Source: Scalesia atractyloides (Eukaryota > Streptophyta > Magnoliopsida > Asterales > Asteraceae). From it: a stretch of 64,000 bases of DNA. The notes under the pieces are model-generated. The model searched no databases and had not been told where the DNA came from. It worked only from the letters and a program-made list of their open reading frames with translations. Made by a program: the position numbers and the translations under genes. Numbering within the stretch: the first letter of the stretch is position 1; each line of letters begins with the position of its first letter. This document shows, piece by piece, positions 46,310 to 59,455 of the stretch. The DNA is taken from positions 36,465,126 to 36,529,125 of the forward strand of contig CAMTDV010000017.1 of the NCBI GenBank assembly GCA_947069175.1, read 5' to 3'.

Positions 46310-49300
46310 ATTAGCTACATATGTTGTAACAGTGTTACACATGTTACTTATGTTAACACCAGTCCTTTCTTGGACACAAAATGGGGGATACACATACGTA
46401 ACACATGTGTGTAACGTGTGTTACACTGTAGAGTAACACATCTGAAACAATTGTTGTGGGAAGCACAACTATCCAGTCTAGAAAACAAAAAAAAATCTAT
46501 AGATGTAAAAAAAATGTAATACAACAACAAACAAATACGAAAGGTTGTGCTAACATATGTTACATGCTTTTTTAGTGCTTGCAACGAGGAAGTTGGTTCC
46601 ACCGGATAGTAGTTGTTTGAAGTGTAGGAAAAGTAAAGGTACTTATGGTAATTGTTTACATATGTAACATTTTTTGGGTGGTCTTATTTAGTTTTTTCTA
46701 TGTGTGAAATGATGCAGATAAAAAGTCAAAATTTGGGGAGTCTTCAAGTTTAGGGCATAATTGGGTGGAAGGTAACTTGTGTTAGTTATGTTACTACTAT
46801 TTTTTTTAATTGGTAGATTTAAAATTCTGGACAGTAACTTGTGTTATTACGACTTGACCATAGCAGTTGCAGGCAAACGAGAAGGGATCTTGGCAGGAAG
46901 CAAGAGAACCACAATATCGGATATGGCAAAGGTGGCCATAAAGCGAAAGAAGGTAGATGGAGAACCGATGAAGAATGGGAGCAAGAAGTCGATGAAGGGC
47001 ATGTGGTGGGTACCTTTGACGCTGTACAGGAGTTACCTTCTAGTGTAACACATGTTACAAACATGTGTTACATATGTTCAACCCATTTGTTACCAAAAAT
47101 GGGCTGGTGAAAATATAAGTAACACGTGCAACGTTGATAATACATTTATGTGCAAAAACATGTGTAGTGTTGCATGTATACCGTTGTTTACATATTAGGA
47201 TTAAAACACATTGTATGATGTGTAGCATGTGTAGACACTGAATTCAAAGAGTGTTTCACTTAGTAACGCATGTGACACCTTTTGCACTGATGGTTTTTTT
47301 TAACAAATAGACAAAACATCGGGGGTAAAAATGTTAATAAAACTTAGTTTTGATGTAACATATGTAGCATGTATTCCATCCATGACAAGTGACTTTTGTT
47401 TTTATTTACATATGTAACTGCTGTTGAACATAACATGTGTAACTTATATAAGAAGTGCCTAAAATAACTTATGTAACTTATGTAAGAGCGGCGGTTGAAT
47501 ATAACATGTGTAACCATTGTTTCACTATATAGTGTGTAACATGTGTGACATGGTGTTTGTCAGCAAAACATAAAACTTGTAAGGTGATACAAAACCTACT
47601 ATTTCTTTGCTTTTGAAACGATGTTACACATGTTACAAAACAAAATGTAACATCGGTGATACAAAACCTACTAGATCTTTGCTTTGGGAACAATGTTATA
47701 TATGTGTAACATCAATCAACCTGTTGCATCTGTTGTATAACATGTGTGACATAGCATATATCATGTGATTAGTGACTATTACACAAAAAATGTTTAGTGT
47801 AATGTATTTTATATATCATGCTGCACAAAGAAAATTTCAAAGTATATTTTAGTTTTCATTTTCGTTTGATTAATACATTAAATGACCACAAAGAACAAAA
47901 CAAAGTTTGATTTGATTACCAAAACATAACATTACTTGAAAGGATAATAAAGTAAACACCCACAAAGATTAATACTAATACCCCTACAAGTATAAACCAA
48001 CTCATCAGTAAACAATCATCCTTCCGTCAGATATCTTGTTTCAGTTCTTCAAATTTGTCATCAATGCTAATCATTAGTAAACAATCTATCCAAAACATTA
48101 GCTCTCTTTCTCTAAAACACATAGCAGCCAACAAAAAACACACCATTGTCATCACGAAAACCTGACGATGCATTGTAATCCTTTAGCGGGCTTCGCTTCT
48201 TAATAACCATCTTCATCTTGAATACTAAACATCTATTCACCTACGAACAAAACAAGTACACCAGTGTTAATCTTTTATAGTTAAACTTATTAATCTCTTA
48301 TATGTAACATGTGTACATGTGTAAAGTTTTGTTGTAACACCTGTAACAACTATATGTAACATGTGTAACGTGGCTATACATGTGTTACCTCACTATTGTA
48401 ACACGTATTACAAACATGTGTTACATATGTGCAGCCCCCTTGTGTGTCCAAGAAAAAGGCTGGGGTAACTATAAGTAACTTGTATAACGTTGTTACTACA
48501 CATGTAGCTAATTATCTCACCTTTATAAAATTAACGTGATATTCCGAATAAATTTTGAAGTTTACACATTTTAACATTTAACAAACCATCTAGAAAACAT
48601 TTTAACATTTAACAAACCATCTAGAAAACATTTTAACATTTAAACTTACTATTACCCCGAAGTGTAACACGTGTTACAACACATAGGACAAACAATTTAG
48701 AATGTAGCTTGTAGAAATATAGCTGGCAGAAATGTAACATACGTAGCTAATATGTGTTACAACATATAGATCGCATGTGTAACATAGGTATACATCTCTA
48801 ACCCACTGGGTGTAACACATGTAACACCATGTTACCCACAGTGTAACATGTGTTACAACATATATAACTTTGACAATAAAAAAGTAACACCATGTATGCT
48901 AGTCATCTCCATGCATAATTGCAAACTCAAATATTAAATAAATCTACAACTAACTAGAACTTTGGCAATAAAAAAATTCAGAAATCAATAGAAAAATCCA
49001 AGGAAACATGAGTTTATGCAACTAATTTATGAAAAAAAAACTAAGAAAGAAAAATAACGAAGTTTAATACACAGGAATTTAAGAAAAACAAAATCAAACA
49101 ACATCACATATCGCAAACCCTTTTCAAACAAAAACAAAGAGCTGTTTTTAGTAATGTGTAACTAGAGCTGTTTTTAGTAATGTAACACATTTAACATATG
49201 TACTCATGTGTACCTTTGACGTTGTAACACATGTAACACCTACATGTAACATCTGCACACATGACTCTACAAGTGCTAGCCTCTAGTGTACCACATGTTA
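46310..49300. repeat. Dense cluster of GTAAC/GTTAC motifs
   Basis: By eye I count more than 50 GTAAC or GTTAC pentamers, usually inside TGTAACA or TGTTACA. They are often paired head-to-head as palindromes such as GTAACACATGTGTTAC. They cluster at 46320-47760 and 48300-49300, with a gap at about 47760-48300. There is no fixed period, so this is not a satellite. It lies wholly inside the inverted-repeat element. Confidence 0.85.
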
Positions 49301-50440
49301 CAAGACAAACAATTTATTCCAACAAAAAATGCCAAACCTTGCGATGATGAAAAAAGACAAACAATTTAATCCAACAAAAAAACACATCCCAATAGGTGAA
49401 TATTTTTAGACCAAACCTTCATAATGGTTTAAAAAATTTTAACGTCTTTAGACAAAAAATTAAAAACCAAAAATATGAATCAACAACATCAAGAAACAAC
49501 ATTAAACCTTCTACAATAGGTGACCACAATTCAAGAGATGTTATGATTTCGTGCGTGGGAGTGAGTTTGAATCTTCAGTATACTCAACATCTTGGAAAAT
49601 AAAAAAACCGGTAAACATTAAAAAAATATAGATTATTGTACTACATACTTTTATATTTATCTCGATGATCAAGATTTGTAAATGACTGTAACCCCAAATA
49701 TTATCTAAAATATAGAACCACCAAGTAACATAAAAACCACATATACATAATACCTCATTAACATAAAAACCATCAAGTACTTAATTCCAACACTTAATAA
49801 AAAACAACCTATAGCATGAAACAACCCCCATACAACCCTTAAAAAACAACCAAAACATTAAGACTCAACACACCCCACATAGTGATAAAATTCAAACTCA
49901 CCGATAAGAAAGACCTTCTCTCTCACATACTTGTGCGTGAGTTCTTGATGTTCTATATGAACATGATGAAGATTGTTGTTTCTCACTCTAAAAATCAGTT
50001 TTCTCTCTCTAAACACATTAGCTTCTCTCCCCTAATACAATAACTTTCTCTCTCTAAAAAACACATGCTTTCTCTATAAAGCATGGGATTAAATTGGGAG
50101 AAAATATACTCAAGAAGCATATGAGTATAACAATTGGATAAGTGTATAAGATGAACATGATGATGATTTAGCCACTTTAGTGGGTGGAATTAGGGGTGAT
50201 AAAGTACATGAGTTTCTTTTGATCTTGATGAAAATATGCACAAAAGAGATGAGTTTGAATATTGATGATCTGACAAAAGGAAAGAGGAGAAAAGGTAATG
50301 TCACATCATATAGAAGAAAGAGACATGATGAGTAACATGACATAATTGCCCCTTAAACATATAAACGAGATGTACATGTGGCTGAATGTTAGCCACTCAT
50401 TTTGATTTGCTAGGTTTTCTCATTAAAAATGGATTTATCC

Positions 50441-53385
50441 TATATACTTACACTATGTATATATAGTATTAGTTCATAACATATGGATGAATAGTGTCTC
50501 TATTTTGTCTTCTTGTGATTTTTATTTTTTGGATTTTTAGCATAGCAAAATTTAGGATTATTCATATTTGCACAACGTTTATAGCACGGTTTGGTTACAT
50601 AAGTCATTTGGTATTGGAAATTCATGTTTTTTACTTTGTTTTTTTTTCCAGTTCTAATCTTCTTTCAGTTGCTATTTAGAATAGTGTTTGACGGTCACGT
50701 TTGGTCCCTCTGTTTTTTTTTCTTTTAGTAAAAGGTTTTTGTCTTTACCCTTAACTTTCAAAGTAGTTAATTTGCCTCTGTTTTCTTACAACTTTTTACA
50801 ATATCACTCTAACACCCTTGAATTACATACATGTTGGTATAAATGTTATTCCATCATCGTTTTACGTCACATGATGTTGGAAACTTTTATTTTATGTTTT
50901 TTCTTAGTTTTGGCTGTCGTTCGGTGATTACTTAATATGGTTTTACGACCCCTGCAACACAGGGCTTAAGACCAATTGTTATTAACTAAAAGTTAAACTA
51001 AAATAGTACCAAAGTCGTGATTTCACCAAACTATTAAGAAAAGGTGCCTAGCGGTTGGCGGTTTGAAGGCCACATGGTTTTTTGTAGTTTTAATTCTTAA
51101 AGTGTTTAAGATGAGGGATGGGTATTTTGTACCGGATAGCGATATCGAATTGTACTGATCATTTTGGATACTGGTATCGGGACCTATTTTTCTCATTTTC
51201 CGGGACCGGTTCAGTACAGTACCGGTATTTGGGTTTGTGTACCTTCAAATACTGGTATCGTATCGTACTATACCGATTATTTTTGGTACCGGTACTTATT
51301 TTTCCCGTTTTTCGAAAGCGTTACTTTCGGTATTGGTACCGAACCGATATCGAGCTCATCCCTAGTAAAGACATGTTTAGAAAAAGAAAATAACAATTAC
51401 GTGAGATCCTAAAACTTCCTCTGGACTAAGACCACACGGAGTGAGCGTGGAAAAGTGGCCAGAAAGCCTTTCCACGTCAGGCACACCGGCCCTAGGTGGC
51501 GTGGAGGCCGGTGTGGGGGAGGAGGCGGGCTTTGATTAGTGGGTGTTGTTTGGGTTGATTTTGATTGGTTGGTGTTTAAGTTTTTTTTAATAAAAACGTC
51601 ACTTTCACGCCTCTCCCACTCTGTGCTTTTTTTTACTACGTCATCTTGATGACATACCTGCCACATGACGCTTAGTATCCCCCTCTTCATGCCCTCCCAA
51701 TCTGTATAGTCTAACCGTAAATGGTAACTTGCAAAGGGTATGTATGCTATATAAAAGGGTATATAAGCGCGCATAAATTTGTAACTTGGTTTTTTCTTGC
51801 TGAGGTAGCTGCCGCACGGCGCTTAATATCCCCTCTTCATACCCTCCCCTGTTCGGCCACCTTCTTCGGCACCTCCATCGCATGACAGTACACGACGGCG
51901 AAGACCAAGCGGCAAGAGAGAGAGACAGACATACAGGAGAGGGCGGAGAGACGGCAATTCCTAACTCACAATAGTACGTCAATGGCCGACGGCTAGGGTT
52001 CTGCCATTATTTCTTATTCCTAGCAATGAAGACGACTTGTTTTCTAAATAATGTGCGCATTAAAGCATCAGATTTTATGTAAACATATATATCTTTTTTT
52101 AACGACAAATTTCTTTTAATCTCTTTCGTCTGTGAAACTTAAACCCAAGACATTCCCCTCCTAAATTCAGGTTTTTTAGGGGTTTTGCTTTTACGAATGA
52201 ACCACCAATTTAATGTATGCAATATCACCTGTTTGGTCAATCTTTGTAAATCTTACTCGACGATAGTCAAACATGATCAAATCTTCTTTAATCATAATCC
52301 ATATTAGTCAATTTTGATCTGTCATGATTAACCATGGTCAATCTTGGTGAATCATAGTCAAAAGATAGTCATGTACTGCTGCTATAATTCTATAATGGTT
52401 TATTATGACTTATTAAGACAATAAAACATGTATAACAATGTATAATTAATTTGATCAAACATATTCAAAGTTTTGTGAATCATAGTCAATGTTTGTCAAT
52501 CATAGTTAATGATTACATAGCTGGGTCATTATGGCCCATTAAGACTTTATAAGATTTACTATAACTTAATATGACTCATTAAGACATGTATAACAGAAGA
52601 TCACTCCTTTTTGAAAACTTTTTCATTCTTTTAACCAATTTTGTTTTACACTTTTACTTAATAGAAGATACAAACTATTATAAACTCTTAAGTAGTTCTA
52701 TAAATAATCTCAAAATATGCCTAAAAATGATAATATCGGTTTCCAAGTTCTACATCATCTTGCAACTTGTTTTCATCATCCATTTGTGTTTTAATGCTTT
52801 GATTTCATAAAACTTAGTGATATTTTAACTTCATTGTTTTCCATGTCTTTCATGATATTCTGCCGTCAAAATTTGCATCTTTTGATTTGTTAGAATTTAC
52901 CATATCTGTTTGAAGCTGGGCAAAGTGTTTGATCCATCGTATCTTATTTTTCAAGTGTCTGTTCTTTTTGGACAATTGCTATTGAATCGAAAACAATCGT
53001 ATCTTATTATTAGCTTTTACCATGTCATATCATCTGTCTTGAATATTTCGCACTGACAACTACCGAACGCATAGCCGTGAACTAAAATCACTACTAGAAA
53101 CCTCGAAAACAAAACGTGGCATGAAGTAAATTCCCAACTCTCATGCGTGACACATGGGTCACTTTATGTTTTCGTGCATACTGCACGATTAGGCTCTCAC
53201 GAGCGAACATAGTTCCCTAAATGGCAGCACGTACATAAAATGTGTAGCGACAATGGCAACATAAACAATAAATATCATATTAAGTTACACATTGTCTTCG
53301 AGGCTTGAAGACCTGCAACGAAACCCTTATGGCCCAATCATGAAAAAATCCAGCCAGCCAGGATGACTTTCTGTAATGAAACCAT
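50441..53385. other. Intergenic region between the inverted-repeat element and the NYN/LOTUS gene
   Basis: It holds a hAT-like relic (51113-51365) and a GC-richer block at 51410-51980 with short minus-strand frames of no known domain. At 52220-52560 there is a stretch of imperfect CATAGTCAAT/ATGGTCAATC words. No host gene is supported. Confidence 0.55.
51113..51365. mobile_element. Short non-autonomous hAT-like element
   Basis: The left end GAGGGATGGGTATTTTGTAC and the complement of the right end, TAGGGATGAGCTCGATATCG, share AGGGATG. The interior repeats GGTACCGGTAC and CGATATCG words. The flanking 8-mers (TTTAAGAT/GTAAAGAC) match only partly. Confidence 0.5.
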
Positions 53386-56300
53386 TCAGCCCTGAAACTT
53401 TGACTCTGCTGAACTGTTTTCTGGTTTCTTTAAGCTGCCCAATATGCCATTTATCAAGTTTTCATTGCCATCCACGGGTTTATCAGCCACAAACGAGTAA
53501 CGTTTTGAAGGTTTTTGCTTATCAGCATCATCATACGAAGGCGGTTTCTCAGACCCGTCTGATGTTATCCTGCTCGTGGTATCCTCTTTGTTACCATACC
53601 ATGAATCGAGTATCTGCAATAACGAGCTTTCTTCTTTCCTACACTTTGTTTGGTTTTGTACTGTTGGAGTACTTTCTGAATCTGAATCAGACAGATCGTT
53701 ATCCGAAACGGTTTCAAAATCATCTTTCTTGGTTTTCATTTGTTCAATGGGTCCCAGTTCTTCCCATTGGGTATCAATATCATCGTCCTTTTTTGATACA
53801 TCAGCATCTTTTGAACGAAAACCACAACCAGACGGAAAAATATGATTGGATTCTAGCTTCACCCCTGGCATGATCTGAAGCAGAGTTGCAAGCTTCTGGT
53901 AACCAAGTTGTTGAACTTCCAAATGATAACCGTACTTTTCAAAGAACAGTTTTTTAAAGATGCAAACTTTGAAACCATCGGGATGTTCTTTAACCACTTC
54001 GTTCACAAGCTTCTGGCAATCGCTTAATATCTGACTTCTGTTTTTGGGAGAGATTTTCGGTCCAGTTTCCTGTTTTTGCACTTGTGAAACATTGTTGTTT
54101 GTAGATCCTTTTAAATTTAAAGGTTTGCTGGACGAGCCGCTTCTAGAAGGTCCAACGATTCTGAAAGGAAAAGTCCTGGTTGGGTTTTCTACCACCCATT
54201 TTTTCTCGGAAATTAGTGCGTCCACGAGGTGTAAAATATGCTTTTCAGTTAATGATTGAAGTTGAGACGGTCCGAATTGCTTAAAGTTGTGCACCATCTC
54301 CTGCCTAAGAGAAACCAAAAAATGCATTAAAATTACGTGATACGTATTCAAGACGGAAGTTTTAGTAAGATAAACAAATTCAGTATAAATTTCGGCAACA
54401 TAACGGCGTCATCCCAATTTTATTAATACGGAAAAACTTTACATCTTTAGGCTCAGGGAGACAACACGCAGTTCGATCTCCTATCAATCTAAAACCTATC
54501 ACTAACAACGCATGACTCACCTATATATAGTCTTACTCATGTGTTGGGAGCTACAAACGCATGACACATGCGTTTTTACATATATCAACGCATGACACAT
54601 ATGACTACAACAATCAACTTATGGCCACAAGTCAAACGAAACACTCATGCGGTGACTAAACTCATGTGTTACATCTATCTAACATATACATATAGAACGC
54701 ACACTCTATCTAGCCTATTCGCACAGTAACGGACACACAAATATGCATTAACATACATCAAAACGGTTCAACTTGAGTTAACCCATTCTTTAACTGTCAT
54801 AAAATATGTTTATATGTGAGTGCAATCAGTTAAAAACCCATAAATAAGTTGAGAACCACATACGCACTTGTACATGATCCTTTAGTTGTGGGTTATACCA
54901 ATGAGCTTATAGCTCAGTGGTACCCACTACCAATGAAGTTCATTGCCCACATGTGAAGCTGTAGTGGCGCGGGTTTGACCCTTGTGGGACCCAGATCATA
55001 TGGATGGCGTGCAGAGGTAATTTGCCGGCATCTTAACCCTTGTGGGATGGGATGATGGGTATCCTATGGGGTACCAGGAACAGGGTTCCTTCCTTAACCC
55101 TTTTTTTTAATTGTGGGTTACTAGTTGATCATTTTTTATTAAATAAAAAGGGTAAGACTGTCAACGTTTTTATTTCTCTCTCCTCACTCTAGTAAATTTT
55201 TCCAGCATATTAAGCCCAGTGTACCATATAAAATGTGGTTCTCGCACTTCTCAACTTATACATGGTTCTTAACTGATCGCTCGAACAACACACACACTGG
55301 TTCAATACAAAACCAATTTTAAGTAGAGAGCTGCCAGAGAGGCGGTTATGCAGTTACATAACCGCCATATGTATCACAGTTAATAGATAAAAGTGTTTAC
55401 AAAACTCTCGCAGTTCTTTACCTAAAATTGGTTTTGTATTGAACGCCCATACATACATATACATATAGAGAGAAGAAATAAGAGAAGCATGAACCTGGTC
55501 TTAGACTGCAAAATTGAGGCTGAACCTTTGGAGCTTTCTAAGAAAGCCAACACGTCATTCCAAAAAGATTCCGTGAAGATTTCCTTCATCTCGGAATATC
55601 TCGATACCTCTTCATCAGTTTTCCTTGATTCTGCCTTCAGATCATCAGCGTTCTTATCACTTTCCCAAAATTTACACCATCCCACAATCTGACTAAAGAT
55701 GCCACGAGGCTTGCTAACTTTATCCGCAACTTCTGTAGATTTTCCACCAATTTTTGCATCTTGAACAACTTCACTAGTTGATAAAGAAGATTGGGATGCT
55801 TTCCCCTCATCAGGCGATTGATCTTTTGAAATCGAATAGTTCCCATCAATGTTTACTGCATCAGTGCTATTCTGCGTAGTAGAACAATCATTACCTCTAA
55901 ACCATTTCCTCCACAAAGACTTCAAATATCCCACTTCAGGTTCAGCTCTATTTATCTTTGCTGGACACACTTGACCGACGTTGACTTCAACCTTCTCTGA
56001 CTTCTCAACAACAGGCGGCTGCTCCAAAACTTGTGGCGGCTGTTCCTCTTTTATTGGAAGTGCTTGTGACTCTGTAGAATTATTTTCATTATCTAACTTG
56101 GAAGAAACTGAGAATATCTTCCTGTTAGCAACATCTTCCTTCAAAGTAACAACTGGAACCGAGTCCTTTGAATCTTCTATAGTACCGGGACCAGAAACCG
56201 TATCAGGGCCGTAACTTTTTGGGCTAATTCCATGTACGATATGTTGACCATCCTTCTGAGATTGAAGTCGCAACAAATTCGGCATGGCCATGAGAAAAGC

Positions 56301-58191
56301 GGAGAACTTCTTATGACCATACCAATCCTTCTGGATTGTAATATTACTCTTCCCCAATTCAGATCGAAGTTCTGTGATCAAGATCCCTTTAGGATATGAA
56401 TTCAACGTATTACGTATCGCGTTCATAACTACCTTAGGAATAGGACGAATATTGTCTGAATTTGAATTTGAATTTGAATTTGAATTAGAAGTTTCATCTG
56501 ATTGCACAGATGAAGTTTGGTTAGAAACGTGGTTGCAAACTGCAAAAGGGTCTTCAAGAGAAACTCTATAATGGCCGTACCATGAAGCGTAAGGACCATC
56601 TGGAGGTTGGTTGAAATACCTTCCGGTTAGATTTTCCCCTTTGACCAATGATGTCCACTGCCACATGATGCTTGCAGCACTACAAAGAACTGCAGGAGCG
56701 TTATCCGTACTAGCAAGCAACACGTTGTAATTGTCCATTCGTAAGCGGTGTAAGGTGCTAGCAAAGTCTCTGTCCCCGGATATTAGAAAAAGATGAGCGG
56801 GTGGTGGATTTTGAGAAACCCAATACATAAGGTCCACTAGAAGAGACCTATCTGCACTGTTCTTGCCCCCTGTATGAAACAATAGAAAACAAACACTTCA
56901 AATTAGAATATGATATCTAAATCTAAAAGTGAAAATAAGTTCTGTAACCAGTTCATCCAGCAATTGACAGATGTTACATATTGTAAGTCATGAACGATAT
57001 TTAAACTATATGTGTGACCCTTATTAAATGAGGTGCTTAATGAACACCTTTAAGTTAAATTTTCTATCAAAATCAGAAGTCATGATCTGCACAATTTCCA
57101 TGACCTTATGACGTTTCACTCAAATGCCTGATTGAGAAGAAATTCTAAGGCAAATAACTCTTAACATAACTCTTATACAAGCTTCTTTAAAAAAAAAACA
57201 CGCCTGAGGTGCACCTAGGCAGAAGGCGACCTCAGGCGCATGGGTCATCGCTTTAGCCTACGTAAAACACAAGGTTTACATGAAGTACAGGTGAGGCGTA
57301 CACCGACATATTTTTGTGTGACATGTTGTTGTACAACAGCCTTTTTAGGTTCTACATGTAGGTAATTTATATATTAAAACATACATAAACCTTATTTGTG
57401 TCTAGATATTGGGTCACTCATGCAAGAAACCTATAGGAAATATATAAATAAAATTATATAGCAAATTGCGCGTCGCTTACTAAAAGCCGTGCGCTGCTTG
57501 GCACTTGGCGCCTCATTTTTAGACACTATCGCTTTTGTGCCCTTTGCGCTTACTAAAACCGAGCATACACGTTGCACATACACATGATATGATCAGCTAT
57601 TAGAAGAACATAAGAAACTGTGTTGTCATCATAAACATATTTAAACCAATTCACTAGCTCAAATTCAAAAACTAAATTACAAAGAACATCAAGCAATCAC
57701 ATATATTCCCAAAGTCGACAACATTTCAACCTAATTTGCAAACACAAATGACAAATAAAGGATAAAGAAGAACAACCATTAGGAATATGCGTAAGGTTGA
57801 TTCCAGTGGAAGACAAGGCCTCCTGATTAGACCTAGACAACTGAGCAACGTCACCAAACGCCGTGATCTGAATAGGTCCTTTAATACCGACTGATCTAAC
57901 AGCAGAGGTAATAAAGTGAGTAACTTTATAGACATTAACGTTACACGGTACTTGACAGTTCTCGAAGTCCCACCAAACAGAAACCCTAACGTTTCTAACA
58001 TCCTCTGAATTTCTTCTTGAATGTGAATGGTAGGATGAGGATGAGGAGTCTGGTGATGAGGTGGAGAAATGGGAGATTCCGACGAGTGTTGTTTCATGTT
58101 CGTGATTGATGAAGAGTGAGGGTGGTGTACGGCGGAAGAGGGGGCGTGAAGAGGATGAGAGGAAGACGGTTATGGAGGAAAGGTGTTTCAT
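53386..58191 (-). CDS. NYN/LOTUS-domain putative nuclease, MNU1/MNU2-like, organelle-targeted
   Basis: Exons read by eye: 58191-57777, 56869-55495 and 54304-53386, joined by GT-AG introns, giving 902 codons without a stop. Residues 1 to about 45 are Ser/Arg-rich with few acidic residues, as in a mitochondrial presequence. A NYN (PIN-like) domain follows (WWDFENC with D75, D145, SGDRDF at 169-174). There is an Asn-Ser repeat (266-276), a first OST-HTH/LOTUS domain (about 281-354) and a second (about 687-753). The order matches Arabidopsis MNU1/MNU2, putative nucleases for 5' maturation of mitochondrial transcripts. The catalytic aspartates appear present. Intron 2 carries a SINE. Targeting is inferred. 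An additional 3' exon cannot be excluded. Confidence 0.88.
54896..55110 (+). mobile_element. tRNA-derived SINE in intron 2 of the NYN/LOTUS gene
   Basis: It has A-box TAGCTCAGTGGTA, B-box GCGGGTTTGACCC and a T-rich tail (TTTTTTTTAA). Perfect 10-bp duplications TTGTGGGTTA flank it at 54886-54895 and 55111-55120. The SINE is on the strand opposite to the gene. Confidence 0.92.
56870..57776 (-). other. Intron 1 of the NYN/LOTUS gene
   Basis: It contains a MITE-like block (about 57186-57560) with repeated GCGCCT/AGGCGCA words (CGCCTGAGGTGCACCTAGGC, TTGGCGCCTCATTTTT). Ends and duplication were not defined. Confidence 0.4.
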
Positions 58192-58282
58192 GATGGAGGC
58201 TGTGTTACGGTGTCTGTTCGGTCATTACTTCGGTGATGGAAGGAAGCTAGACGAAGGTAGCAAAAACCTTTCGTACAGCTTA

Positions 58283-58310
58283 AAACCCTACGACACGTGC
58301 ATGTCACGTG
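58283..58310. promoter_or_regulatory. Telo-box plus two G-boxes upstream of the NYN/LOTUS gene
   Basis: AAACCCTA at 58283-58290, then CACGTG at 58294-58299 and 58305-58310, about 95-120 bp before the ATG. Known binding words for telo-box factors and bHLH/bZIP factors. Function here is inferred from position. Confidence 0.55.
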
Positions 58311-58320
58311 ACCCATCTTA

Positions 58321-59455
58321 ATTCACTAATATTTTTTATTTTCTTTTCTTTTATAAACATGTTATTTTTTGTTTTACTAAATAAATATAGTAGTTTAAAT
58401 CTATCTATCTATGTCCAGTGGAACTATCTTTTTCAACAACTGAATTAACCAAACTATTTGTAATAGATTCCAAATGGTTATAGAAATCGGATTGAAAATT
58501 TGAAATAGATTGGACATCTTAACCCAAATCTGACCTGACAAAACTTAATGGTCTAATGGATAAGTCCTTTAAGGGCATTTTTAATCCATGTTTCGTATTG
58601 TAAAAAGGCACAAAAGAGTTTGAATGGCATAGTTATTTCCGTTCCTACTTGTATGCATGGACTATCTGACACGCCTTGATCATCTTACGAACTAACACAC
58701 TCTAAAATCTACAACATCTAGCTACGGCGTTAGTTAATGATAATGAAATACTTCAACACAAATGCACAGTCGGTGCTTACAGAAAGTACATACCATTATA
58801 ATATTCTAGATGTCTCATCAATAATCAGTCTCATATATGCTAGTAAACGACTGTCTTGGCTACAACCTCTAAAATACCATAAAACCCGAAAGTTGCACAT
58901 TTGATTCTCACTTAATATCTCGACTATCCCAATGCACATACACCGCAGTCGTGCGACAGAGAGAAAAAAAAAAGAACCGTGACAAGATCAAGGGTGTTTT
59001 TGTTTTATAGTTTCGTAGCTCTTTGCTCCAGATCCTTTAGGCACCCAACACAAAGTGTTTCAACATGATAAAAAGAGAACTATATAATACCTTGTCCACT
59101 ATAACAAACACAATAAAAATAAAAAAGAATAAAAGCATCAGCCATAAGCCAATCAGCGGCCGTTCATAAAGCTTGCGGCTCGCAGCTCGGCTCGTAGCTT
59201 GCTCGAAAGAAGCTCGATAAAAACTAGCTAAAAAACTCAATTTGAGATGACGTGAACCAAGCTGGCTCATTTGTAACCGAGCCCAGCTGGCTCATTTTGT
59301 AACCGAGCCCAGCTCGAGCTAAGCTCGGCTCGGCCCATGGCTTGTATCGTTCTTAGGCTCGTTTAACTCCGACATAAAGTGCAAGCAAAGTTTAGCCGCC
59401 TGAATTAATTTCGAGCTTGAGCTCGACCCCACCCTGGCTTGACTCGTTTACAGCT
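58321..59455. other. Intergenic, upstream of the NYN/LOTUS gene
   Basis: No gene is supported. From about 59157 the sequence is rich in AGCTCGGCTCG/GAGCTCG words, typical of hAT-like or MITE debris. A 29-bp direct repeat (TGGCTCATTT..GTAACCGAGCCCAGC) lies at 59263-59312. Confidence 0.5.

Larger units (their letters stand above)
36357..50440. mobile_element. Terminal-inverted-repeat DNA element (MULE-like), disrupted by nested insertions
   Basis: The left part (36357-37150) and the right part (about 49840-50440) are divergent inverted copies. Shared words, reading the right arm on the minus strand, include GAGAAAAC, TTAAGGGG, CATCATGTC, AACAACAATCTTCATC and CACGCACAAGT(G/A)TGTGAGAG. Both ends abut TATATA. 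Without the nested Athila-like element it would be about 5.2 kb. No transposase is recognisable. A frame with LATRKLVPPDSSCLKCRKS-like reading near 46575-46640 might be a captured exon. The MULE label rests on long TIRs and TA-rich insertion site only. Confidence 0.55.

Noticed and set aside
46310..49300. CRISPR-like or satellite array
   Set aside because: The GTAAC/GTTAC words have no constant spacing and no unique equal-length spacers. The genome is eukaryotic.
51409..51982. Overlapping minus-strand ORFs as a gene
   Set aside because: GC-richer repeat-like block without a domain. The frames overlap each other and end arbitrarily.
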